Assembly (NCBI GenBank): GCA_004292705.1
Contig: RDXA01000177.1
Location: 1 to 10,200, forward strand
DNA from: Sphingomonadales bacterium
GTDB taxonomy: Bacteria > Pseudomonadota > Alphaproteobacteria > Sphingomonadales > Sphingomonadaceae
Reading direction: 5' to 3'
Length of the DNA stretch: 10,200 nt
The notes under the pieces are model-generated. The model was not told the origin of the DNA, made no database searches, and saw only the letters and a program-made list of their open reading frames with translations. Position 1 is the first letter of the stretch; each line of letters opens with the position of its first letter. Positions 1-5,946 of this stretch are shown piece after piece. The translations under genes and the position numbers were made by a program.

Positions 1-6
1 GACAAG

Positions 7-14
7 TAGGAAAT
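7..14. repeat. Target-site duplication, left copy
   Basis: The 8-bp sequence TAGGAAAT lies directly outside the left inverted repeat and is identical to the copy at 1967-1974. The restored empty site would read straight from the first 14 bases of the window into base 1975. Confidence 0.93.
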
Positions 15-39
15 GGCATTATTATACCTTGCGTACCCA
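15..39 (+). repeat. Left terminal inverted repeat of the IS
   Basis: Aligned without gaps to the reverse complement of 1942-1966, 20 of 25 positions match. The shared blocks are GGC, TATTATAC and CGTACCCA; mismatches are at repeat positions 4, 5, 14, 16 and 17. Read outward (minus strand), bases 26-21 form a perfect TATAAT box. Confidence 0.92.
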
Positions 40-55
40 CGGCGGAGGGTGTCAA

Positions 56-889
56 ATGAGAGCACCTGACCGAATCGAAAGCCTGTGGGATATGTTGAAG
101 AGGTTTGAGAGTAGGGCGATCCTTGGGTCGCTAAGCTATCTTGCTCAGACCGAAAGGATGCTGCTCGAAGGTAGGCGGCAGATGCCGCATAATCTGCCCT
201 ATTTCCAAATGGGAAAGACCGCGCACCTTACTGTCTCTCGGAACTTAGATAATTTCATCCAAGCTGGTCAAGACTACGATCTGGCCGGACTCAAGGCTGC
301 AAGTGAAAATTGTAAGAATTTGTTTCTTGTGCTGAAGCCAGAACAGCAGATTAATCTTGAAGAATTAGATTATTTAATAGAGTCGCTCCAAGCAGTTCGA
401 AATATCTTCATGTACGGGATCAAGGAGCAAGGCGTCTATGTAATGACGCGCGGGGCTGCAAGCGCCTACAATGACGCAGCTGATGGCTTTGGTGACCGTG
501 TGAGGCTCGCCTTTCCGTCATCGAGTTTTGACATTGAGGAGGCCATTAAGTGCAGGTCGCTTGAGCTTTGGACCGCGTCAGTCACTCACCTTATGAGGGC
601 GCTTGACCCCCCGCTTTTAGCGTTTCAGACGTATCTTGCCGTGCCTTGCCCAAAGGAAAACTGGCAAAACATACTTGATCAAATCGACGCGGCCATAAAA
701 TCAAAGGGCCACAAGGCGCATGACCATCAGTGGAATAGCGAAGCATCCGCTCATTTTAGGATACTGAAGGACGCATGGCGCAATCATGCGATGCACGGAA
801 AAGATCGGTATGATGAAAGTCGCGCAACCACGATCTTCGAAAGCGTGCGCGGGTTCATCACTCACTTAGCCGAGAGGCTTGGTGAGTGA
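56..889 (+). CDS. HEPN-like domain protein, IS passenger gene
   Basis: Predicted soluble protein of 277 residues, with no signal peptide or membrane segment. The start is set at ATG 56 because GGAGGG (44-49) sits six bases upstream; a TTG at 29 lies inside the inverted repeat and has no such site. The C-terminal half (about residues 160-275) has the look of DUF4145-type HEPN helical domains: a long helix around WTASVTHLMRALD, then a stretch ending in AWRNHAMHG. R242 to H247 fits the HEPN catalytic signature RX4-6H, known in many members as an RNase motif. The N-terminal half is not recognised. The gene is far less GC-rich than the host genes (20 of 60 bases are G or C at 301-360), which suggests foreign origin. 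It lies fully inside the IS and converges on the transposase unit, overlapping the small minus-strand ORF by 24 bases. RNase or defence activity is inference; no nucleotidyltransferase or other antitoxin partner is visible. Confidence 0.85.
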   Translation: MRAPDRIESLWDMLKRFESRAILGSLSYLAQTERMLLEGRRQMPHNLPYFQMGKTAHLTVSRNLDNFIQAGQDYDLAGLKAASENCKNLFLVLKPEQQINLEELDYLIESLQAVRNIFMYGIKEQGVYVMTRGAASAYNDAADGFGDRVRLAFPSSSFDIEEAIKCRSLELWTASVTHLMRALDPPLLAFQTYLAVPCPKENWQNILDQIDAAIKSKGHKAHDHQWNSEASAHFRILKDAWRNHAMHGKDRYDESRATTIFESVRGFITHLAERLGE

Positions 890-1021
890 TTTGGTCAACC
901 TATCCAGCGTCTTCTCGGCTTCGGTGGGGCTTAGTTCGCCAGCGTCGATGAGCTTTTGCGCCTCGGCCTTGAACCTGGCGCTCTGCTCCTCCTGCGTTTC
1001 CTTGCGCTTCTGCTTCGGCAT
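866..1021 (-). CDS. Small charged protein coupled to the IS transposase
   Basis: A 51-residue ORF starting MPKQKRKETQEEQSARF and ending in LTKPLG. Its ATG (1021-1019) overlaps the transposase stop in a TGATG junction, the arrangement expected for translational coupling, which is the main reason to call it real. The protein is very rich in Lys, Glu and Gln and should be almost wholly helical. It has no catalytic motif I recognise. Small ORFs of this style follow ISXO2-like transposase genes in sphingomonad genomes as I recall them, so it is probably an accessory protein of the element; its role is unknown. Its last 24 bases overlap the 3' end of the passenger gene tail to tail. Confidence 0.65.
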   Translation of the reverse strand: MPKQKRKETQEEQSARFKAEAQKLIDAGELSPTEAEKTLDRLTKSLTKPLG

Positions 1022-1904
1022 CAGGCCCTCGCACTAGTCGTTTCATAGGTGAGCCGCTTGCCGATCACACCGCGCAGGATGAGGTCGGCGCGCTCGCTGT
1101 CCTCGATACCAGTGGCGGAGCGGTTGCTGTAGCGGAAGTCATATTCTGCCAGATAGCGGTGCAGGTGCTTCTTGCTGCAATGCTGGTAGATGCCACGCAT
1201 CCCACGCTTGAAGATGCTGAAATAGCCTTCGATGGTGTTGGTGTGGACAGTGCCGCGCACGTATTCGCCAGCGCTGTGGTTCACGCGCTGGTGCTGATAT
1301 CATCAGTCATGATGCGGGTTTCACGGCGAATGTTGGCAGTCACGATAGGCTCAATTTCGTTCGCGCTAACCTTGTCCACCACGTAGGAGCGGGCACGGCC
1401 CGAACCGCGCTCGACAAGCGAGACCACCTTCATTTTGTGCTGCACGCCCTGACGCACTTCGGTGCCGGGTTCGCGCCCGATGTAAGTTTCGTCCACTTCC
1501 ACGGTTGCGCCAAGACCGCCGAGCGGGAAGCCGGTATCGTCGCGCATTGCTTCACGGATGCGGTGAGACATGAACCACGCGGTCTTGAGGGTGACGCCAA
1601 GGATGCGGTGCAGCTGGTTGCTGCTGATGCCCTTCTTACTGCCAGCAATCAGGTAAATCGCCTGAAGCCACTTGTGCATCGGAACCTTACTGTCCTCAAA
1701 GATGGTGCCAATCTTCACGGTGAAGGGCTTGCGGCACTGGTAGCACTTCCAGACACCCACGCGGGTGCTCTTGCCCTGAAGCTTGCCGACGCGATCAACA
1801 CCGCCGCAGTGCGGGCAAACGGCACCCTGCGGCCACAGACGAGCCTCAACGTACTCGTAGGCTTTTCCTTCGTCGTGCAAGTGCGGGGCGGACAGGTTCG
1901 ACAT
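1021..1904 (-). pseudogene. IS1595-family (ISXO2-like) transposase, frameshifted
   Basis: The reading frame opens at ATG 1904 with AAGGAG (1917-1912) seven bases upstream. It has an N-terminal zinc ribbon (CPHC at 30-33, CYQC at 54-57), a helical DNA-binding part, then the DDE domain with the first Asp in VEVDETYIG (D138) and the second in IMTD (D201). Six residues later the frame ends at 1281. The conserved continuation, VNHSAGEYVRG and HTNTIEGYFSIFKRG with the third catalytic region, lies in another frame that runs to the stop at 1021. Family members have about 17 residues between TD and VNH; here only 17 bases remain, so roughly 34 bases are missing. An internal deletion that also shifts the frame is the simplest reading. 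All three catalytic positions survive but cannot be made as one protein. Programmed frameshifting is unlikely because conserved sequence is lost. Confidence 0.9.
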
Positions 1905-1911
1905 GACTTAA

Positions 1912-1953
1912 CTCCTTGGGACTGTTCCTATCCCGGTGAATTGGGTACGTCAA
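1912..1953 (-). promoter_or_regulatory. Transposase promoter and ribosome binding site
   Basis: On the minus strand, TTGACG (1953-1948, within the right inverted repeat) is followed after 17 bases by TAGGAA (1930-1925), a weak -10 box. AAGGAG (1917-1912) then sits seven bases before the transposase ATG. A -35 box placed inside the terminal repeat would let the transposase bind over its own promoter. The -10 match is poor (3 of 6), so the exact promoter is tentative; the ribosome binding site is clear. Confidence 0.5.
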
Positions 1954-1966
1954 GTATAATATCGCC
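1942..1966 (-). repeat. Right terminal inverted repeat of the IS
   Basis: Reverse complement of the left end with 20 of 25 identities. Read inward it contains TTGACG (1953-1948), a good -35 box for the transposase gene. The left end lacks this box because of the mismatches at positions 16 and 17. Read outward it contains TATAAT at 1955-1960. Confidence 0.92.
1955..1960 (+). promoter_or_regulatory. Outward-facing TATAAT box in the right IS end
   Basis: A perfect -10 hexamer on the plus strand, pointing out of the IS toward the gene at 2054. I see no -35 box at 16-18 bases upstream (1931-1938 is GC-rich) and no extended TG. It may be only part of the transposase-binding site, since the same hexamer is conserved outward in the left repeat. 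Confidence 0.3.
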
Positions 1967-1974
1967 TAGGAAAT
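1967..1974. repeat. Target-site duplication, right copy
   Basis: The 8-bp sequence TAGGAAAT lies directly outside the right inverted repeat and matches the left copy at every base. Eight bases is the duplication length reported for IS1595-family elements. Confidence 0.93.
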
Positions 1975-1994
1975 GCAGTGAAACAAATCAGGAA

Positions 1995-2015
1995 CATCGG
2001 GCGAATCACCCGATG
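1995..2015. other. Short perfect hairpin upstream of the small-gene pair
   Basis: CATCGGG (1995-2001) and CCCGATG (2009-2015) form a perfect 7-bp stem with a 7-base loop. No T-run follows on either strand, so it does not look like an intrinsic terminator. It lies 38 bases before the ATG at 2054, a place suited to an operator or a leader structure, but nothing else supports a function. Confidence 0.4.
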
Positions 2016-2053
2016 ATCGCCATCCACTCAGCAACCGACAGGGACGCAAAACC

Positions 2054-2257
2054 ATGCTGCTTCGGACCATCGAAACCTTCCTGCGCGAGCATGCCATGCC
2101 CGCCACCAAATTCGGGCGCCTCGTCGCTCACGATCCGCGCTTTGTGCTCGATCTGCGCATGGGACGCACCCCGCGCCGCGAGACGGAACTGCGCACCCGC
2201 GCCTGGATGCAAGGCTATGCCGCCCGTGCCGCAGCCGATACCAGGGAGGTGGCATGA
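2054..2257 (+). CDS. Small conserved-type protein, possibly HTH-like
   Basis: A 67-residue protein with no signal peptide or membrane helix. AGGGA (2040-2044) is nine bases before the ATG. The first half (residues 5-40, with FLREHAMPATKFGRL followed by DPRFVLDLRMGR) reads like the short helix-turn-helix pattern of Cro/XRE-type proteins: a small residue turn, then a helix ending in a basic patch. The tail is Arg- and Ala-rich. I recall similar short uncharacterised proteins in sphingomonads, but cannot name a family. Its TGA overlaps the ATG of the next gene (ATGA), so the two are probably translated together. It is the first host gene downstream of the IS, which sits 79 bases upstream and may have separated it from its original promoter. 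Confidence 0.7.
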   Translation: MLLRTIETFLREHAMPATKFGRLVAHDPRFVLDLRMGRTPRRETELRTRAWMQGYAARAAADTREVA

Positions 2258-2676
2258 TGCTGACCGAGAGCTTCCGTGACCCCTTCGCCCATCTGCTCGG
2301 TGACTTCGACCAGATCGAGGTCAAGTCCGCTCCCGCCATCGCCGCTGCCGCCTATCGTCCGCGCCGCACGCTCGCCGATCGGGTGCGCGCCGCGCTGATG
2401 CAGCTCACCGGCGGACACGGCACCGTGCTGGCGCATGAGGAGAAGGCCTGGGCGTCGATCACCTTCGCCGGTACGCGGCACGAAGTGGTGCTGGAATTCT
2501 GCGGCCCCGAGGCTGTCGCCGCAGGTGAAGAGCTGATCGAACGCCTGCCGGATCATGAATTCACTCTGCCCCGCCAGCTGGTCGCCGATGCGACGGTGAC
2601 CAAGGTCGACCACCGTTTCGCCGCAATGGAGCGCCTGGAAGTGACGGCGGTGTTGCTGTTGCTGGAGGAAGGGTGA
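2254..2676 (+). CDS. Hypothetical protein, second gene of the small pair
   Basis: A protein of 140 residues, or 139 if the second of two adjacent Met codons is used. AGGGAGG (2243-2249) is four bases from the first ATG and seven from the second (2257), so spacing favours the second, while the ATGA overlap with the previous gene uses the first. The N-terminal part is Ala- and Arg-rich. The middle (about residues 50-105) looks like an alternating beta-alpha segment, with GTVLAHEEKAWASITFAGT leading to a helix, and the C-terminus ends in a hydrophobic VTAVLLLLEEG. No catalytic motif, signal peptide or clear transmembrane helix is visible. I do not recognise the family. Its pairing with a possible DNA-binding protein is the only functional hint. 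Its end faces the dehydrogenase gene with 27 bases between them, and no terminator hairpin is obvious there. Confidence 0.75.
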   Translation: MMLTESFRDPFAHLLGDFDQIEVKSAPAIAAAAYRPRRTLADRVRAALMQLTGGHGTVLAHEEKAWASITFAGTRHEVVLEFCGPEAVAAGEELIERLPDHEFTLPRQLVADATVTKVDHRFAAMERLEVTAVLLLLEEG

Positions 2677-2703
2677 GCGCCGCTTGCCCCTGCCCGTGCG
2701 GCC

Positions 2704-3654
2704 TCAGTAACCCAGTGTCGGATCGAACACCGGGGCAACCGGCTCCCCGCGCAGATATCTGCCGAGGTTGTCAAGGAAGCGGTCGCCGGAGCGGATGAAC
2801 ATCTTCGTCTGCGCGCGGCCCGACAGGTGCATGGTGATGTGCGCGTTGTCGAGGCTCCACAACGGGTCGCCTGCGGGGAGCGGCTCGGGGGTGGTCACAT
2901 CGAGAAAGGCGCCGCCGATGGCCTTCCTTTCGAGCGCTTCGACCAGCGCGGTCTGATCGATCACGCTGCCGCGCGCGATGTTGACGATCACGGCATCGGA
3001 TTTCATCGCCGCCAGCTCCCCGGCCCCGATCATGCCCTCGGTCTCGGGCGTGGCCGGGACGGCGAGGATGATCCAGTCGAATTCGCCAATCCGGGCGCGC
3101 CATTCATCGGGGCCGAGGGTGTTTTCGCCGGGTGTGCGGCGCACCACGCTGACGTCCACGTCAAAGGCCGCGAGGCGCGGTTCGATCAGCTTGCCGATTG
3201 CGCCGTAGCCGAGCAGCAGCGCCTTCGAGCCCGCCAGCTCGCGCTTGCCGGGGCTGTCGAACAGCCACTCGTGACGATCCTGCGCGCGGACGACTTCGCG
3301 ATAACCCTTGGCGAGGTTGAGCATTCCCATCACGACGTATTCGGCGATGGTGATGGCGTTGATTCCGGCGCCGTTGGTGACGGTGATGCCGCGTTCGATC
3401 AGCACATCCATGGGCAGGAAATCCAGCCCGGCGTAGATCGAATTGAGCCATTTGAGCTTCTTGGCTGCGCGCAGGGTTTCAGCCATCGCCTGCTGGTCGT
3501 TCATGTCGAACCAGCCGATTTCCGCGTCGGCGACCGCCTCCATCGCCTGTTCGTGGGTCATGAACCAGCGCACATCGAGGCCTTCAGGGAGGCGGTGTTC
3601 GAGCATCGGGCGGATGAGGCCCGAAATGGCCAAAATCGTCGGGCGCGCGGTCAT
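2704..3654 (-). CDS. D-2-hydroxyacid dehydrogenase family protein
   Basis: Cytoplasmic NAD(P)-dependent oxidoreductase of 316 residues, interconverting a 2-oxoacid and a D-2-hydroxyacid; the substrate cannot be told from sequence. The Rossmann motif GYGAIG is at 149-154. The family's catalytic triad is present: Arg in NIARGSVID (R228), Glu in TTPEPLP (E257) and His in TMHLSGR (H276). The length is normal for the family. The reading frame stays open upstream to 3741, but those codons translate the palindromic repeat. ATG 3654 is preferred because AGGGGAG (3666-3660) lies five bases before it and the protein then begins MTARPTILAIS, a usual N-terminus. It lies downstream of cysS on the same strand with 102 bases between, 90 of them the repeat, so the two may or may not share a transcript. 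Confidence 0.93.
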   Translation of the reverse strand: MTARPTILAISGLIRPMLEHRLPEGLDVRWFMTHEQAMEAVADAEIGWFDMNDQQAMAETLRAAKKLKWLNSIYAGLDFLPMDVLIERGITVTNGAGINAITIAEYVVMGMLNLAKGYREVVRAQDRHEWLFDSPGKRELAGSKALLLGYGAIGKLIEPRLAAFDVDVSVVRRTPGENTLGPDEWRARIGEFDWIILAVPATPETEGMIGAGELAAMKSDAVIVNIARGSVIDQTALVEALERKAIGGAFLDVTTPEPLPAGDPLWSLDNAHITMHLSGRAQTKMFIRSGDRFLDNLGRYLRGEPVAPVFDPTLGY

Positions 3655-3661
3655 GTTATCT

Positions 3662-3751
3662 CCCCTCCCGCTTGCGGGAGGGGCCGGGGGTGGGCCTGTC
3701 CGCAGCGGTTTCAATAGTCCCACCCCTAACCCCTCCCGCAAGCGGGAGGGG
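3662..3751. repeat. Double-palindrome REP/BIME-like intergenic repeat
   Basis: Two perfect palindromes with 10-bp stems, CCCCTCCCGC and GCGGGAGGGG, occupy 3662-3683 (TT loop) and 3730-3751 (AA loop). They are inverted relative to each other. The inner flanks 3684-3694 and 3719-3729 are also complementary at 8 of 11 positions, so the whole 90 bp can fold as one large cruciform around a 24-base centre (3695-3718). This is the form of REP/BIME elements, and I recall this G/C-rich motif as common between genes of sphingomonads. It starts two codons past the end of cysS, where it could act as a terminator-like or mRNA-stabilising structure. Its outer AGGGGAG acts as ribosome binding site for the dehydrogenase gene. 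Confidence 0.9.
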
Positions 3752-3756
3752 AACTT

Positions 3757-5239
3757 TTAACCCAGCTTCCACTCCCAGCCGAGCGGATCGCCGTCCATGA
3801 TTAGAATGCCATCACGATTAAGCTCGTCGCGCACCTCATCGGCCTCTTCATATTGCCCAAGGCTCCGAAGCTGTCTCCGGTGTCCAAGACGATCATCAAT
3901 AAACTTCGCGTCGATATGCATTCGGTCTTTTGGCTGGATGCGCAGGTCGTCGCGTATGACGCTTAAGAGGTCGAGGCCGAGAACGCTGTCGATCTTTTCG
4001 ATCACCGAGAGCGCGTCAGCAGGCGGTATCGCTTTGACGCCCAAAACTAGTTCAAGGACCGCCAATGCTTCGGGCGTATTGAGATCGGCACTGATCGCTT
4101 CGTCGAACGCACTCAAGTACTTCTGAACATCGAACTTCCCGCCCTGCCCGGCAGCGGCGCGCTCTTTTAGTTTCTCGATTTGAATGACCATCCGCTTCAA
4201 CCGCGTCAGCGCCGCGCCGAGGCCCTCCCACGAGAACTCCAGCTCGGAGCGATAATGCGCCTGCAGGCACATCAGCCGATAGGCCAACGGGTGATACCCC
4301 CGGTCAATCAGCAATTGCAGCCGCAGGAACTCGCCCGAGGACTTCGACATCTTCCCCGAGCGTTCGACGAGGAAGTTGTTGTGCATCCAGATGCGCGCGC
4401 CGGAATTGCGCGGATCGTCCAACCCATTCGTGCAGCAATGCGCCTGGTTCTGGGCAATCTCATTGGGGTGGTGGATCTCGCGATGGTCGATCCCGCCGGT
4501 GTGGATGTCGAAGGGGAAGCCCAGCACCTCGCCGCTCATCACCGAGCATTCGAGGTGCCAGCCCGGCGCGCCCTTGCCCCATGGAGAGTCCCACTCCATC
4601 TGCCGCGTCTCGCCGGGCGGAGTCTTGCGCCAGATTGCGAAGTCGGCGGCGTTGCGCTTGCCCTCGACCGCCTCAATGCGGCCCTCGCCTTCCTCGGTGT
4701 TGGCCCGTGCCAGCCGCCCGTAATCGGCCACGGTGGACACATCGAAATAGAGGCCGCTTTCAAGCTCGTAGCAGTGCCTCTCTGCGATGCCCTTGGCAAA
4801 CTCGATCATCTGCGGGACGTAGTCCGTCGCGACCGTCCACTGTGCGGGTTGGCGGATATTGAGCGCTTTCACATCGGCCCAATAGGCCTGCTTGTAATGC
4901 TCGGCGATGTCCCAGATGGACTGCGCCTGCTGCGCAGCCATCTTCTCCATCTTGTCCTCGCCCGCATCGGCATCGTCGGTGAGGTGGCCGACATCGGTGA
5001 TGTTGATCACGTGGGTGAGCTTGTAGCCCTTCCAGCTCAGCGTGCGCCCCAGCACATCGGCAAACACATAGGCGCGCATATTGCCGATATGCGGGTAGTT
5101 ATAGACCGTCGGCCCGCAGGTGTAGACGCGCGCCTCGCCTGCGTGGACGGGCTCGAACACCTCGATCTGGCGGGTGAGCGAGTTGAACAGCTAGCGAGTT
5201 GAACAGCTGCAACTTTGGCTTTGGGGCGACGTCGGTCAT
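3757..5239 (-). CDS. cysS: Cysteine--tRNA ligase, 5' end broken by duplication
   Basis: Class I aminoacyl-tRNA synthetase that charges tRNA-Cys. Counted in the 467-residue open frame starting at GTG 5160, HIGN is at 24-27 and KMSKS at 270-274. The zinc ligands expected for CysRS are visible as Cys in YTCGPTVYNYP (C15), Cys in WHLECSVMSG, and His/Glu in HREIHHPNEIAQNQ. The natural start is almost certainly ATG 5239, because MTDVAPKPKLQLFNSLTR is a typical CysRS N-terminus. A perfect 16-bp tandem duplication at 5177-5208 shifts the frame there: from that ATG only 46 codons are read (stop at 5101-5099), and an in-frame TAG appears at 5193-5191 ahead of the main frame. Removing one copy restores a 488-residue enzyme. 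As it stands only GTG 5160 or the CTG at 5190 directly after the TAG could start it, and neither has a clear ribosome binding site. A sequencing or assembly error is a serious alternative. The 3' part (about 3790-4190) is less GC-rich than the rest. Confidence 0.9.
5177..5208. repeat. Perfect 16-bp tandem duplication inside cysS
   Basis: AGCGAGTTGAACAGCT occurs twice with no gap (5177-5192 and 5193-5208); the bases on either side differ, so the unit is exactly 16. Sixteen is not a multiple of three, so it shifts the cysS frame by one base and creates the TAG at 5193-5191. The unit itself begins AGC and ends GCT, a 3-base inverted match at the junction that could favour slippage. Confidence 0.97.
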
Positions 5240-5283
5240 GGGCGGGGCCTTTGCCCCAATCCGCCGCGTCAACGCAAGCCGGG

Positions 5284-5946
5284 TTACTCAAACCCGATGA
5301 ACTTGACGTGTTCCTCCAGCGGCACCCGCTCGCGCGCGAAGTTGTTCACCGGCGCCTCCGGGTCGCGGTAGCCGATCGCCATGCCGCAGAAGAACATGTA
5401 GCGTTCGTGATCGAGCCCCAGAAATTCGCGGATGGTGTTGGCGTAGAGCGCCATGAATTCCTGGAAGCATGAATCCAGCCCCTCCTCGCGCAGCAGCAGG
5501 GCAACGGTCTGGAGCCACATGCCGACATCCGACCACTGCGGCTCCTTCATGAGTCGCGGGAAATAGACGAACAGCACCGCAGGCGCATCGAAGCTGGTGG
5601 TGTTGCGCGCCATCGCCGCCATCCGCCCCGCGCCATCATCGCGCGCAATCCCCATCGCGCCGAACATCCCGGCCGAGATCCCGTCGAGGCGCTTCTTGTA
5701 AGCCTCTTCAGTCCCCGGGGCAGCCCAGTCATACTCGGCAGCGCCCGGCCCGTTGGCGATGATCTTCGCCTGCAAGTCCTTGAGCGGCTGGCCGGTGACG
5801 ATGCTCGCTTCCCACGGCTGGTAATTGCACCCCGAAGCCGCCCAGCGCGCCTTGTCCATCACGCGGGTAAGCGTTTCGAGATCGACCGGCGTGTCGAGAA
5901 AGGCGCGGATCGAGCGGCGGGTGGTAACGGCTTCGGTGACGTTCAT
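5284..5946 (-). CDS. Nitroreductase family protein (FMN-dependent)
   Basis: FMN enzyme of 220 residues, expected to use NAD(P)H to reduce nitroaromatics, quinones or related compounds; the true substrate is unknown. The N-terminal RRSIRAF (10-16) is the family's phosphate/FMN-contacting segment, and SGCNYQPWE (38-46) is the usual second motif, of the type seen in the PnbA/NfnB-like group. The C-terminal CGMAIGYRDPEAPVNNFARER is also standard. The ATG at 5946 is chosen because it overlaps the acetyltransferase stop as ATGA, with GGGAAG just upstream; the frame extends only four codons further. It is the last gene of the overlapping operon, and cysS begins 44 bases downstream on the same strand. 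No signal peptide is seen. Confidence 0.92.
   Translation of the reverse strand: MNVTEAVTTRRSIRAFLDTPVDLETLTRVMDKARWAASGCNYQPWEASIVTGQPLKDLQAKIIANGPGAAEYDWAAPGTEEAYKKRLDGISAGMFGAMGIARDDGAGRMAAMARNTTSFDAPAVLFVYFPRLMKEPQWSDVGMWLQTVALLLREEGLDSCFQEFMALYANTIREFLGLDHERYMFFCGMAIGYRDPEAPVNNFARERVPLEEHVKFIGFE

Larger units (their letters stand above)
15..1966. mobile_element. IS1595-family insertion element with passenger gene
   Basis: Complete element of 1952 bp. Its ends are imperfect 25-bp inverted repeats beginning GGC (15-39 and 1942-1966), and it is flanked by the perfect 8-bp direct repeat TAGGAAAT (7-14 and 1967-1974). An 8-bp duplication and GG-starting ends fit the IS1595 family, as does the ISXO2-type transposase inside. 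Contents from right to left are a broken transposase gene and a small coupled ORF on the minus strand, then an oppositely oriented passenger gene. IS1595 relatives are known to carry passenger genes, so the architecture is expected, but the passenger identity is not standard. The perfect target duplication points to a single insertion event with little later decay at the ends. The transposase is frameshifted, so this copy could move only if a related transposase acts in trans. Confidence 0.93.

Noticed and set aside
29..55. TTG start nine codons upstream for the HEPN-like gene
   Set aside because: It lies within the terminal inverted repeat and lacks a ribosome binding site, while ATG 56 has GGAGGG at ideal spacing.
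56..1021. Toxin-antitoxin pair made of the HEPN-like gene and the small minus-strand ORF
   Set aside because: The genes are on opposite strands and converge; the small ORF is coupled to the transposase instead, and no MNT-type nucleotidyltransferase partner is present.
1281..1300. Programmed frameshift in the transposase
   Set aside because: Conserved residues are physically missing between the two frames and no slippery run is seen, so a deletion explains it better.
1995..2015. Intrinsic terminator
   Set aside because: The stem is short and no T-run follows on either strand.
1437..2279. A 280-codon plus-strand frame running antisense to the transposase and out of the IS
   Set aside because: It crosses the IS boundary and two real genes in other frames, so it can only be chance.
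3655..3741. Extended N-terminus of the dehydrogenase through the repeat
   Set aside because: The 29 extra residues are translated palindrome; the ATG at 3654 has a proper ribosome binding site and gives the family's usual N-terminus.
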